Source of the DNA: Alphaproteobacteria bacterium
GTDB lineage: Bacteria; Pseudomonadota; Alphaproteobacteria; Reyranellales; Reyranellaceae
Direction of reading: 5' to 3'
Length of the DNA stretch: 64,000 nt
Assembly (NCBI GenBank): GCA_017307275.1
Contig: JAFKFK010000020.1
Span: 1-64,000 of the forward strand
In this document: positions 8,553-17,365 of the stretch, piece by piece
Layout of the letters: each line of letters opens with the position of its first letter
Position numbering within the stretch: position 1 is the first letter of the stretch
Made by a program: the position numbers and the translations under genes
Notes under the pieces: model-generated
Database searches by the model: none
Told to the model about the DNA's origin: nothing
What the model saw: only the letters and a program-made list of their open reading frames with translations

Positions 8553-10157
8553 CTAGTTCACGCCCTGCGGCGGGGCCATCAACTTGTCGAGAACGCCCTG
8601 CATGTTGAACGAGCCCGGCTTCTGACGAGGCGGGAACTCGGCCAGCGTCTGGAGATAGCGGCCGACATACGCCTGTGCCGGTACCAGCAGGAAGATGCGG
8701 TCGATGCGCCAGCGGGCGTAGCCCATGCCGTCATGGTCGGCGCGCTCGAACGGATCGGCCTTGAGGTCGAACAGCTTCGGCACACGCAGAGTTACCATCG
8801 GGTCCTGCCAGACGTCGAAGCCGTGGCTGCGCTGTTCCATGAAGGCGAGCTTCCACTTGTCGTAGCGCAGGCCGGCCAGCCCGCCGTCGTCGGTCCAGTA
8901 GAAGAACTCCTTGCGTGCGCTGCCTGTACCATTCTTCAGCAGCTCCCGTTGGTCGTATCCGTCGAGATGGACCTTGAAGGTCTTGGCGCCGAAGGTAGCG
9001 CCCTGCTTGAGCTTGGCCGCCAGGTCGGTCTCGCCGGTGGCGGCCAGCAGCGTCTGCATCCAGTCCTCGGCGGAGAACACTTCGTTGATCTCCGTGCCTG
9101 GCTTGACCAGGCCAGGCCAGCGCACCATGGCCGGCACGCGGTAACCACCCTCCCAGTTGGTGTTCTTCTCGCCGCGGAACGGGGTGGTGCCGCCGTCCGG
9201 CCAGCTCATGACCTCTGCGCCGTTGTCGGTCGTGTAGATCACGATGGTGTTGTTGGTGATCCCGAGGTCGTCGAGCTTCTTCAGGAGCTGGCCGACATGG
9301 CCGTCATGCTCGACCATGCCGTCGGCGTAGACGCCGAGACCAGTCTTGCCTTCGGACTCCTTCTTCAGGTGCGTCCAGATGTGCATGCGGCTCGAGTTCG
9401 ACCAAACGAAGAACGGCTTCTTGTCGCGATTGGCCCGGTCGATGAAGTCGAGCGACGCGGCGAGGAATTCCTCGTCCACCGTCTCCATGCGCTTCTTGGT
9501 GAGCGGTCCGGTGTCTTCGCATTTCTGCTTGCCCCACTTGCCGAAGCGCGGGTCCTCGCCCGGAGTTTCGGCAGGGGTGGCGACGCACTTCAGTACGCCG
9601 CGTGGCCCATACTTGGGCTTGAAGGTTGGATCCTTCGGATAGTCGATATTCTCCGGCTCCTCCTCGGCATTGAGATGGTAGAGGTTGCCGAAGAACTCGT
9701 CGAAACCATGCACCGTCGGAAGGAACTCGTTACGGTCGCCGAGGTGGTTCTTGCCGAACTGGCCGGTCACGTAGCCCATCGGCTTCAGGAGGTCGGCGAT
9801 GGTGGGATCCTTTTCCGACAGTCCTTCCGGAGCGCCGGGCAGGCCGACCTTCAACAGGCCGGTACGAATGGGCGACTGACCGGTGATGAAGGCCGCGCGC
9901 CCTGCCGTGCAGGATTGCTGGCCATAGTAGTCGGTGAAGATCGCGCCTTCGCGGGCGATGCGGTCGATATTGGGCGTCCGGTAGCCCATCATCCCACGGT
10001 TGTAGGCACTGATATTCCAGAGACCAATGTCATCACCCATGATGACGAGAATGTTGGGTCTGGCTGGCGTCTGCGCGTTGGCCGGCAGGACGCCGCCCGA
10101 TATGCCGACGAATAGCGCCGCTGCGGACAGCATGCGGCCGAATTTGCCCTTGGTCAT
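8553..10157 (-). CDS. Arylsulfatase (formylglycine type), secreted
   Basis: 534-residue type I sulfatase hydrolysing sulfate esters. ATG 10157 is chosen over one 54 bases upstream because GGAGG precedes it and because it gives a clean Sec signal peptide ending LPANA before QTPARP. The metal site GDD (Asp42, Asp43) follows. The modification site is CTAGR (Cys83), where Ala replaces the usual Pro of C-x-P-x-R. Late motifs YTTDNGAE and TPFRGEKNTNWEGGYRVP are typical of the family. It is divergent from a LysR gene and followed by its FGE, so maturation and regulation are encoded together. Confidence 0.95.
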   Translation of the reverse strand: MTKGKFGRMLSAAALFVGISGGVLPANAQTPARPNILVIMGDDIGLWNISAYNRGMMGYRTPNIDRIAREGAIFTDYYGQQSCTAGRAAFITGQSPIRTGLLKVGLPGAPEGLSEKDPTIADLLKPMGYVTGQFGKNHLGDRNEFLPTVHGFDEFFGNLYHLNAEEEPENIDYPKDPTFKPKYGPRGVLKCVATPAETPGEDPRFGKWGKQKCEDTGPLTKKRMETVDEEFLAASLDFIDRANRDKKPFFVWSNSSRMHIWTHLKKESEGKTGLGVYADGMVEHDGHVGQLLKKLDDLGITNNTIVIYTTDNGAEVMSWPDGGTTPFRGEKNTNWEGGYRVPAMVRWPGLVKPGTEINEVFSAEDWMQTLLAATGETDLAAKLKQGATFGAKTFKVHLDGYDQRELLKNGTGSARKEFFYWTDDGGLAGLRYDKWKLAFMEQRSHGFDVWQDPMVTLRVPKLFDLKADPFERADHDGMGYARWRIDRIFLLVPAQAYVGRYLQTLAEFPPRQKPGSFNMQGVLDKLMAPPQGVN

Positions 10158-10240
10158 CGGTTTGCCTCCAGATCGAAGAGTGCGTGCAAATTCTTCCGAA
10201 CATCGATGCAAGACAACGCCACAGACGATACGGTTCGCGA
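10158..10240. promoter_or_regulatory. Divergent promoter region between arylsulfatase and LysR genes
   Basis: An 83-base gap between two divergent genes, where a LysR-type regulator normally binds. It holds the sulfatase Shine-Dalgarno (minus-strand GGAGG) and a small inverted repeat, GAAGA at 10175-10179 and TCTTC at 10192-10196, that could belong to the operator. No convincing -35/-10 pair was identified by eye. Confidence 0.4.
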
Positions 10241-11179
10241 ATGGAAATCGACCTCAAGTTGCTCCAGTACGCCGTCGTCCTTGCCAGGCACCGGCATTTC
10301 GGGCGGGCAGCGGCGGCCCTGCGCATCAGCCAGCCGACACTCAGCCGCAACATCGCGGCTCTCGAAAAGCAGCTGGGCCTGCGCGTCTTCGAGAGGTCAC
10401 GCCGGGATGTCGCGGCGACGCCGGCCGGCGACGACGTGCTCAGGATGGCCGACGAACTCGTGACCCGCGCGGAGGCGATCTCCAACCGCCTGCAGCTCGT
10501 GCGCGATGGCCGCGGCGGCCGGCTGCGCGTCGCTGCCGGGACGTACGTCCACGACATCGCAGTCCTGCCGGCCGCCATCGACCTCATCAATGCGCATCCC
10601 TCGATCCGCCTGGAGCTTCTGGAGCGGGAGTGGGCCGCCGTTGCCGGCATGTTGATGACCGATCGGGTCGACTTTGCCGTGTTCGACATCACGTCGTTGC
10701 GCGGCATGCCGGCGCTGCGCGTCGAGGTTCTCGGTTCGCTGCAGGGCGTCTACTTTTGCCGGACGGGCCATCCTCTCTTGAAGAAGTCTCCGCTGCGGCC
10801 CGACGATCTTCGCAAGTATCCCTTTGTCTTCTCGAGCATGTCGCATCTGCAGGTCGGATTGATCGAGGATATCGACCCGGGTTTCACGGTTGATTCAGCG
10901 ACGGGCAATATCATGCCGTCGATCGCGGTATCCTCTGCCCGGGTCAGTCGCGAGATCGTTGCCGAGACCGACGCCATCGGCATCAGCCATGTGAGCCATA
11001 TGACCGAAGGTCTGGCCACCGGACGGTTTGCGATCCTCGACCTGCCTTGGCGGAAGACGCTCCCGATGGCCGAGATGGGCATCGCCTACAAGCGGGAGCG
11101 TACTCTGCCCCCCTCGGCACGTACCTTCATTGGACTCATCCGCAAACAGATGCGAGCCCAGGCGCGCTCTACGAAGTGA
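10241..11179 (+). CDS. LysR family transcriptional regulator
   Basis: 312-residue LysR-type activator/repressor. The N-terminal winged helix is textbook: LLQYAVVLARHRHFGRAA, then RISQPTLSRNIAALEKQLGLRVFER, then ATPAGD. The periplasmic-binding-protein-like effector domain follows from about residue 90. ATG 10241 begins the usual MEIDLKLLQ motif; a GTG at 10184 would add an unlikely extension. Transcribed away from the sulfatase gene, it probably controls that operon in response to a sulfate ester, a related small molecule or sulfur status. The inducer is unknown. It ends one base before the converging HAD phosphatase gene. Confidence 0.92.
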   Translation: MEIDLKLLQYAVVLARHRHFGRAAAALRISQPTLSRNIAALEKQLGLRVFERSRRDVAATPAGDDVLRMADELVTRAEAISNRLQLVRDGRGGRLRVAAGTYVHDIAVLPAAIDLINAHPSIRLELLEREWAAVAGMLMTDRVDFAVFDITSLRGMPALRVEVLGSLQGVYFCRTGHPLLKKSPLRPDDLRKYPFVFSSMSHLQVGLIEDIDPGFTVDSATGNIMPSIAVSSARVSREIVAETDAIGISHVSHMTEGLATGRFAILDLPWRKTLPMAEMGIAYKRERTLPPSARTFIGLIRKQMRAQARSTK

Positions 11180-11180
11180 C

Positions 11181-12188
11181 CTACTTCATCTCGAACGGAT
11201 AGATCACTTTCCAGTCGTTCTTCATGTCGACGACCGTCCACTTGCGGCGGACGGCTTCGTTCCAGGCCTTGTCGAGCTTGCCGACTGCCGATTGGCGGTC
11301 ATAGGCATATTCGCGCACCGCATCGGTATGGTGGACGAGGCCCATGAAGCGGGCACCCGCGCCGGCGGCCGTCCATTCCAGCATCTGCTGGTCGCCGTCG
11401 GAGTTGCCGAAGGCTAGGACCGGTCGGCGGCCGATATACTGGTTTATGCCTTCCGGCTTGCCCGGCCCGTCGTCGATGAACTGTACCTTCGGTTCTTTGA
11501 GGAGCACGGGACGGTCGTTGGCGCGCAGCTCGTAGCGGGTGACGCCCGACGAGCCCACGACCTGCTCCGGTGGAATGCCATAGACCCGCTCGGTCCACGG
11601 CCGCATGAACTCGATGCCGCCGCCCGAGACGATGTAGGTCTTGAACTGGTTGGCGCGCAGCAGGGCCAGGAGTTCGAGCATCGGCTGGAAGACCAGATCG
11701 GTATAGGGCCGCTTGAAGCGCGGATGGCGGGCCGTTGCGAGCCAGTCGAGCACGATCTGACGGAACTCCTCTGTCGTCAGGCCGGTGTGTGTCGCCGCGA
11801 CGATCTCCAGCAAGCCCTTCTCGCCCAGCGCCGCCAGCGCGTCGCGATCGTTGGCCAGCACCGACTTGAACGGTTCCTGCGTGCGCCATTGCGGATGGCG
11901 TCCGGCCATGGCGCGCACGCGATCCATGGCGAACATCACCTGGAAATACATCGGCTGCTCGGTCCACAGCGTACCGTCATTGTCGAACGTGGCGATGCGC
12001 TCGGGCACAGGAATCCAGTCGCGGCTGCCCACTGTCGTCGTGCGCAGAACGAAATCGAGGATCGACTGTTTTGCGGGGCCATCGTTCCACGAGGGCAGGG
12101 CGTCGCCCTGTGCGCGCGCGGAAGAAGTGAGTGCAGGCAGGCTGATGCCGGCAATGGTGCCGACAAGGAACGAGCGGCGTTTCATCAT
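11181..12188 (-). CDS. Tat-exported HAD-family phosphatase
   Basis: 335-residue haloacid-dehalogenase-superfamily hydrolase, most like phosphoserine-phosphatase-type proteins. The N-terminus MMKRRSFLVG with a hydrophobic run ending SSARA is a twin-arginine signal peptide, so the enzyme should fold in the cytoplasm and act in the periplasm. HAD motif I is FDNDGT (Asp69 nucleophile, Asp71), motif II lies near YIVSGGG, and motif IV is FGNSDGD. Such exported HAD enzymes often sit near sulfatase genes. The substrate is not predictable. It converges on the LysR gene with one base between them. Confidence 0.85.
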   Translation of the reverse strand: MMKRRSFLVGTIAGISLPALTSSARAQGDALPSWNDGPAKQSILDFVLRTTTVGSRDWIPVPERIATFDNDGTLWTEQPMYFQVMFAMDRVRAMAGRHPQWRTQEPFKSVLANDRDALAALGEKGLLEIVAATHTGLTTEEFRQIVLDWLATARHPRFKRPYTDLVFQPMLELLALLRANQFKTYIVSGGGIEFMRPWTERVYGIPPEQVVGSSGVTRYELRANDRPVLLKEPKVQFIDDGPGKPEGINQYIGRRPVLAFGNSDGDQQMLEWTAAGAGARFMGLVHHTDAVREYAYDRQSAVGKLDKAWNEAVRRKWTVVDMKNDWKVIYPFEMK

Positions 12189-12251
12189 CCGATCTTAGCC
12201 CAACGGGCGCCCCATGGTAGGGTGGTCCTTCATCCCCCAATGGAGACGAAA
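12189..12251. promoter_or_regulatory. Divergent promoter region between HAD phosphatase and cysK
   Basis: 63 bases between two divergent starts. It contains the cysK ribosome-binding site (GGAG six bases before ATG 12252). An upstream in-frame ATG at 12240 has no good Shine-Dalgarno. No clear promoter hexamers were recognised. Confidence 0.35.
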
Positions 12252-13334
12252 ATGGCCACGAGCACCAAGCTTCGCACGACCGAGGGACGCGGTCGCCTGT
12301 TCGACAGTGTCCTGGACACGATCGGCGACACGCCCTGCATCCGCATCAACAATCTCGGGCCCAAGGGCGTGCGGATCTACGTCAAGGCGGAAGCCTACAA
12401 CCCGGCGGCGTCGGTGAAGGACAGGCTGGCCGTCAACATCATCGAAGCGGCGGAGCGCAACGGCACCTTGAAGCCTGGCCAGACGGTGGTCGAGGCAACC
12501 AGCGGCAACACCGGCATCGGCCTCGCCATGGTCTGTGCGCAGAAGGGCTACCCCCTGGTCGTCACCATGGCGGAAAGCTTCTCGATCGAGCGCCGCAAGT
12601 TGATGCGCATGCTGGGTGCCAAGGTCGTGCTGACGCCCCGCGCCCAAAAGGGGTTCGGCATGTACCAGAAGGCCGTCGAGCTCGCGAAGGCGAACGGCTG
12701 GTTCCTGGCGAGCCAGTTCGAGACGGCGGCCAATGCTGAGATCCACGAATCGACGACGGCGCGCGAGATTTTGGCCGACTTCAAGGGCGAGCGCCTGGAC
12801 TACTTCGTGAGCGGCTACGGCACCGGTGGCACCGTGACCGGCGTGGCGCGTGTCCTTCGCAAGGAACGGCCGGAAACCAAGATCATCCTCGCCGAGCCGG
12901 CCAATGCCCAGCTCATCGGCAGTGGCAAGGCACAGGAACGCACCGCCGAGGGCGCACCCGCCGTCAGCCATCCCGCCTTCGAGCCGCACCTGATCCAGGG
13001 CTGGACGCCGGACTTCATTCCGTTGGTGCTGCAGGAGGCGATCGACAAGAAGTACTACGACGAGCGGCTGCCGATCGCCGGTCCCGAGGGCGTCAAATGG
13101 GCGAAGGCGCTGGCACAGAAGGAAGGCATCTTCACCGGCATCTCCGGCGGGTCGACCTTCGCCGTCGCGCTGCAGATCGCCGAGAAGGCGCCGCAGGGCT
13201 CGGTCGTGCTCTGCGTGCTGCCCGACACCGGCGAGCGTTATCTCTCGACGCCGCTCTTCGAGGGCATCGTCGACGGCATGGACGAGGAGGAGACGAAGAT
13301 CTCCAAGTCCACGCCCGGCTATCAGATGGACTGA
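12252..13334 (+). CDS. cysK: Cysteine synthase A (O-acetylserine sulfhydrylase)
   Basis: 360-residue PLP enzyme making L-cysteine from O-acetylserine and sulfide. The PLP lysine is in NPAASVKDRLA (Lys56), the substrate-binding loop is TSGNTGIG, and the phosphate-binding loop is GYGTGGTVTG. It ends with an ISGGS segment and VLPDTGERYLSTPLF. Start ATG 12252 is preceded by GGAG at good spacing. The protein is about 30 residues longer than E. coli CysK, with an extra N-terminal stretch and a charged C-terminus. It sits next to the sulfatase island, which would supply sulfate, but faces away from it. Confidence 0.93.
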   Translation: MATSTKLRTTEGRGRLFDSVLDTIGDTPCIRINNLGPKGVRIYVKAEAYNPAASVKDRLAVNIIEAAERNGTLKPGQTVVEATSGNTGIGLAMVCAQKGYPLVVTMAESFSIERRKLMRMLGAKVVLTPRAQKGFGMYQKAVELAKANGWFLASQFETAANAEIHESTTAREILADFKGERLDYFVSGYGTGGTVTGVARVLRKERPETKIILAEPANAQLIGSGKAQERTAEGAPAVSHPAFEPHLIQGWTPDFIPLVLQEAIDKKYYDERLPIAGPEGVKWAKALAQKEGIFTGISGGSTFAVALQIAEKAPQGSVVLCVLPDTGERYLSTPLFEGIVDGMDEEETKISKSTPGYQMD

Positions 13335-13343
13335 CGAACGCGG

Positions 13344-14441
13344 TTAGCGATGCGGCTGGCGACGATAGTGGTCGGCCAGCGCATCGCGGCCGAAGTCGGC
13401 GGTGAGATCGCGCCACACCGCATGGATATGGTTGGCGCCGTTCTGCGTATTGTCGTGCTCGATCACCGTGACCGGGCCGTGGACGCGAAAGTAATGCGCT
13501 TCGCCCGGCGTGAGTGATCCTGCCCAGGCGAAGCGGAACGCTGCAATTCCCTGTTCCAGGGCGCGTCGTTTCTGTGCCGCGACCAGATCGGGCGCCAATG
13601 TACCGAGAAAGCGGTCCATCAGCGCTTCGACGAGATTGCGTTGTGCGCCATCGAGATCGGCCAGCAGCAGACCGCGTGGCTCGCCCAGGTCACTCTCGCG
13701 CTGCGGGCTCGCCACGATCTCGCCGAAAGAGCGGTTGGCGATGAGGGCGGTCTGACGCTGCCGGTCGTTGAGGCCAGCCATGATCTGGCGTGCCAGATCT
13801 TCCGACGTGCCGAGCAGACGGAAACCGCGATTGGGCCCGTCGCGCACAGTCGCCGGATGGGCGCCGACGAAGAACGGCGTCACCGAAATGCGGCCGGCGG
13901 TCGGCAGTGCCACGTTCAACGAGAGGTGATGGCCCTCGAACCGCCAGCCCCAGGGAAAGCGGCCGGGCGTGCCGAAGAGGGAGACGTAGTACCGGCCGGG
14001 ATCGCGAAAGCTGCCCTGTTGCTCGCGCAGTACGCCTTCGAGCAGGCGCACGCCGTCGAGCAGTTCCAGTCCCCTTTGGTTCAGCACTGACGCGAAGAGG
14101 GCACGCGCTGCTTCGGCTTGATTGGCGCGCATCTCGCCCAGGCTCAGTCCGGGGCGGCTGCGTGGGATGTAGTGCCAGTCCAGCCGGTTGTCCGACTCGA
14201 AGGCGATCTGCACCTTCTGGCGCTGACCATCGTCGAGGCTTGTGAGAAACCGGGTCGCCGCCTCGGCAATGCGCTGGGCGGCGTCTACGGTCTGCGCGCT
14301 GGCGGTGCCGAAGGGCAGCAGGGCCGCGGCCGCCAGCACGGCCCGCCGTGTCGGCGGTCCATGCTCATGCCCACGCCCATCGTGATGATGGTGGTGGTGA
14401 TGATGTTCCTCGTCGTGCGGATGCCAGCCGTCGTGCGGCAT
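13344..14441 (-). CDS. DUF3500 protein with histidine-rich leader and Tat signal
   Basis: 365-residue protein of the DUF3500 family, whose function is not established. Before the twin-arginine signal (PPTRRAVLAAAALLP, ending TASA about residue 49) lies a leader of about 30 residues with 13 His, including eight in a row (residues 13-20). The mature part carries family-typical segments such as YYVSLFGTPG, WGWRFEGHHLSLN and IEHDNTQNGANHIHAVWRD near the C-terminus, which are His- and Asp-rich and could bind metal. It starts 10 bases after the stop of the peroxiredoxin-like gene, as the third gene of a redox operon. No alternative downstream start keeps the RR motif. Confidence 0.85.
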   Translation of the reverse strand: MPHDGWHPHDEEHHHHHHHHDGRGHEHGPPTRRAVLAAAALLPFGTASAQTVDAAQRIAEAATRFLTSLDDGQRQKVQIAFESDNRLDWHYIPRSRPGLSLGEMRANQAEAARALFASVLNQRGLELLDGVRLLEGVLREQQGSFRDPGRYYVSLFGTPGRFPWGWRFEGHHLSLNVALPTAGRISVTPFFVGAHPATVRDGPNRGFRLLGTSEDLARQIMAGLNDRQRQTALIANRSFGEIVASPQRESDLGEPRGLLLADLDGAQRNLVEALMDRFLGTLAPDLVAAQKRRALEQGIAAFRFAWAGSLTPGEAHYFRVHGPVTVIEHDNTQNGANHIHAVWRDLTADFGRDALADHYRRQPHR

Positions 14442-14451
14442 GGCAGGTCCG

Positions 14452-15093
14452 TCAGGTCGAGGTCCTGGGATATTTCAGCGTGCAGCCATAGGGCCGCGTC
14501 GAGGAGTCGGTGACCGGCTTGCCAGCCAGCACCTCCTCCATGCCGATGCGCACATACTGCTTGGCTTTGGGGATGTCGGCGACGTCCGATGATGGGATCG
14601 AGTCGATGCCACCCTTGTAGACCAGCACGCCGTTGGCATCGATGATGTACATGTGCGGGGTCACGGTGGCGCCGTAGGCGCGGGCGACCTGGCTCTTGGG
14701 ATCGAGCAGCACGGCGGCGGGAGCGGCATCGCGGCTCTTGGTGAGATCGTTGGCTTGCTGGGCGGTGACGAAACCCTGTTCGCCGGTTGCCGACGACGCA
14801 ACGGTCAGCCACACCACGCCCTTGCCCGCGGCCTCGCGCTGCTGCGTCTGCATGTTCTTGGCGTTGTAGTGCTTACGCACATAGGGGCAGTCGTGGTTCG
14901 TCGTCTCGAGGACGACGACCTTGCCCTTGAGGTCGGCGAGCGACCAGCTCTTGCCGTTGCTGTCGACCGCCGTGAAGGCCGGCGCTGGTTTGCCGACATC
15001 GGGGCCGGTTGCCGCAAAGGCGGCAGCAGGGACGAGGGCCGCGGCGGCAGTGCCCAGCATCAGCGTACGACGGGGAACAACAAGGTTCGACAT
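14452..15093 (-). CDS. Tat-exported AhpC/TSA peroxiredoxin-like protein
   Basis: 213-residue thioredoxin-fold protein with signal VVPRRTLMLG followed by a hydrophobic run ending AFA, so it should be exported through Tat. The redoxin domain starts GKPAPAFTAVDSNG; the candidate peroxidatic Cys is in NHDCPYVRKHY (Cys69). A cis-Pro loop (TPHMYIID) follows. The start is set by AGGAGG five bases before ATG, overlapping the end of the transporter gene upstream. It is likely reduced by that DsbD/ScsB-like transporter. Caulobacter ScsB reduces a cell-envelope peroxiredoxin, which is the closest known precedent. Confidence 0.85.
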   Translation of the reverse strand: MSNLVVPRRTLMLGTAAAALVPAAAFAATGPDVGKPAPAFTAVDSNGKSWSLADLKGKVVVLETTNHDCPYVRKHYNAKNMQTQQREAAGKGVVWLTVASSATGEQGFVTAQQANDLTKSRDAAPAAVLLDPKSQVARAYGATVTPHMYIIDANGVLVYKGGIDSIPSSDVADIPKAKQYVRIGMEEVLAGKPVTDSSTRPYGCTLKYPRTST

Positions 15094-15102
15094 CTTCGCC
15101 TC

Positions 15103-17247
15103 CTAACGTTTGGTTTGCTCGATCGACGACAGTTCAGAAAGGATCAAGGATTCGGTAAGGATCTGCGGCAGGATCTTCGGCTTCTCGGCACCGGGAACCC
15201 AGAAGAGATAGAGCGGCACGCCGGCGCGTCCGAGTTCCTTGAGCACGCCGGTAATCTCGGGATCGCGATTGGTCCAGTCACCCTTGAGTTTGACGACGCC
15301 CGCCTGCTCGAAGGCTTTGCGGCTGGCCGGCGTCTCGAGCGCGACGCGCTCGTTCACCAAGCAAGTAATGCACCAGGCGGCCGTAAAGTCGACGAACACA
15401 GGTTTGCCGGCCGCGACGGCCTCGGCCATGCGGGCGCGGGAGAAGCGCTCCCAGCCATCGAAGTTGACGCCGCCTGTAGCATTGCCCGAGGCCGACGCGG
15501 CGGTTGCCGGCCTGTCCTCAAGCTTCAGGGTGACGCCGAAGGCCAGCAGGACCGCCACCGCGGCCAGGCCGCGGCGCAACCAGGTGCCCGCTGAGGCGGT
15601 GGAGCCGAAGCGCAGCAGCCAGATCGCAAAGGCAATCAGGATCATACCGCCCAAGGCATAGAGCACGCCGTCGGCACCGGTCTGCTGGGTGAGTACCCAG
15701 ATCATCCAGACGGCGGAAGCGTACATCGGGAAGGCGAGGAACTGTCGCAGCCGGTCCATCCACAGACCGGGGCGCGGCATCAGTCGCTGCAGGGCCGGGG
15801 TCATCGACAGCGCGAGATAAGGCAGCGCGAGGCCCAGGCCCATCGCCAGCAAAACGGCCACTGTCGCGGGTGCAGGCTGCGAGAGGGCGAAGCCCAGGGC
15901 CGCCGCCATGAAGGGTGCGGTGCAGGGTGTCGCCACGATCACCGCCAGCACGCCGGTGAAGAAGGCGCCCGTCGTGCCGCCGCGCGCGACCAGGCCTTGG
16001 CCTATTCCGGCCAACCGGTTGCCGACGTCGAACACACCGGAGAGGTTCAGGCCGACCACGAAGAAGAGATAGGCGATCAGCAGCGAGAAGATCGGCGACT
16101 GGAACTGAAAGCCCCAGCTCACCTCGCCGGCGACAGCGCGGATCGAGAGCACGATCGCGGCCATGGCGGCAAAGGACACCAGCACGCCGGCCGTATAGGC
16201 GAGCCCATCGCGGCGCATCTCGGTGCGGTCGTGGCCGGCCAGTCGCGCGAAGGCGGCGGCCTTCATGGCGAGCACCGGGAAAACGCAGGGCATCAGGTTC
16301 AGGATCAGGCCGCCCAGCAGCGCAAAGAGCAGGGCCTGGACCAGCGACAGCTCCTCGCTGCCGACGGCGCCGGCCAGCGAGACGGAGCTCGGCACGAAGG
16401 CCGGATCGAGCTTGGCCGAAACGTCGAAGGCCTGCTTCACCGTGCCGTCGGCCGTCTTCTCGGTCAGCACCAGGGTGCCGGCGAGCAACGGCGGCAGGGC
16501 GGTCTTGGCATCGCCCCGCTTCAGCGGGATATGGATGCCGTTCGCGTCGACCATGGCATTCTGCTTGGCCATGGTTGCGACCGGGCCCCATTCAGCGGGG
16601 AAGAAGTAGACGTTGCCGATCGTGTCGGCCTTCAGGCCCTTGGCGTCGATCACCAGCGTCGGATCGCCGGATTTGGCGATGCCATAGCGCGCCGGCCACG
16701 GGCTCTCGGTCGGGACGCTGCGACGGGCCTGCTCGAACAAGGTGCGTATTGCCGGCGGCGCCGGAGTCGCCGCCGTGCCTGACGGCAGGGTCAGCTCGAA
16801 CTTGCCTTCTTCGGGAATGCAGACGTCTTCGCAGACCAGCCAGTTGGCGGCGGCTTCGAGCCTCAACGGACCCGAGAAGTCGGCCGGCGGCGTGATGCGC
16901 ACCAGCAGCGTCGACTCGTCCTTGAAGCCATAATTGATGATGCCGCCGACCTCGAACAGGATCGGTGTCGGCCAGACGATGGGATCGGCCTTGGCGCCCG
17001 GGGGCAGGGTCCAGGTGATTTCGGTTGGCAGCCCCGACTCGCCCGGATTCTTCCAGTAGGTGTGCCACTTCGGACGGATGGTCTGGCGCAACCCCACCCA
17101 GAAGGGCTCGCCAGGCTTCACCGTCGAGACGTCCGCCAACAGCTCGGTCCGCACATTGTCCGTCTGCACGACGGATTGTGCAAAGACCGGCAGGGCCGTG
17201 GCGATGGCGACCAGGATACCGAGCAGAAAAGCGGGGAAACGCGACAT
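15103..17247 (-). CDS. DsbD/ScsB-like thiol:disulfide electron transporter
   Basis: 714-residue membrane protein carrying reducing power from cytoplasmic thioredoxin to periplasmic acceptors. A signal peptide (ends PVFAQ) is followed by a large periplasmic N-terminal domain to about residue 290. A CcdA/DsbD-like membrane domain follows, with two functional cysteines in NLMPCVFP and ATPCTAPF. A C-terminal periplasmic thioredoxin domain carries AAWCITC (Cys626, Cys629). The long N-terminal domain resembles the ScsB branch rather than classical DsbD. It is the first gene of an operon with the peroxiredoxin-like and DUF3500 genes, its probable clients. Confidence 0.9.
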   Translation of the reverse strand: MSRFPAFLLGILVAIATALPVFAQSVVQTDNVRTELLADVSTVKPGEPFWVGLRQTIRPKWHTYWKNPGESGLPTEITWTLPPGAKADPIVWPTPILFEVGGIINYGFKDESTLLVRITPPADFSGPLRLEAAANWLVCEDVCIPEEGKFELTLPSGTAATPAPPAIRTLFEQARRSVPTESPWPARYGIAKSGDPTLVIDAKGLKADTIGNVYFFPAEWGPVATMAKQNAMVDANGIHIPLKRGDAKTALPPLLAGTLVLTEKTADGTVKQAFDVSAKLDPAFVPSSVSLAGAVGSEELSLVQALLFALLGGLILNLMPCVFPVLAMKAAAFARLAGHDRTEMRRDGLAYTAGVLVSFAAMAAIVLSIRAVAGEVSWGFQFQSPIFSLLIAYLFFVVGLNLSGVFDVGNRLAGIGQGLVARGGTTGAFFTGVLAVIVATPCTAPFMAAALGFALSQPAPATVAVLLAMGLGLALPYLALSMTPALQRLMPRPGLWMDRLRQFLAFPMYASAVWMIWVLTQQTGADGVLYALGGMILIAFAIWLLRFGSTASAGTWLRRGLAAVAVLLAFGVTLKLEDRPATAASASGNATGGVNFDGWERFSRARMAEAVAAGKPVFVDFTAAWCITCLVNERVALETPASRKAFEQAGVVKLKGDWTNRDPEITGVLKELGRAGVPLYLFWVPGAEKPKILPQILTESLILSELSSIEQTKR

Positions 17248-17365
17248 GATGATCGATTAAGTGACCTCGGCCCATGGCGCTGGCAAGGCAATCCCGATCA
17301 ACGCGGCGTGATATTTTGCCCTCACGGAATCTACGGTCTAAGGTCTTGGTTCCATTGGGGAAATC
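17248..17365. promoter_or_regulatory. Divergent intergenic region, DsbD-like and amidase genes
   Basis: 118 bases between two divergent starts; it must contain promoters for both directions. I see no clear operator repeat. The plus-strand start ATG 17366 is preceded by GGGGAAATC, an acceptable ribosome-binding site. Confidence 0.35.
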
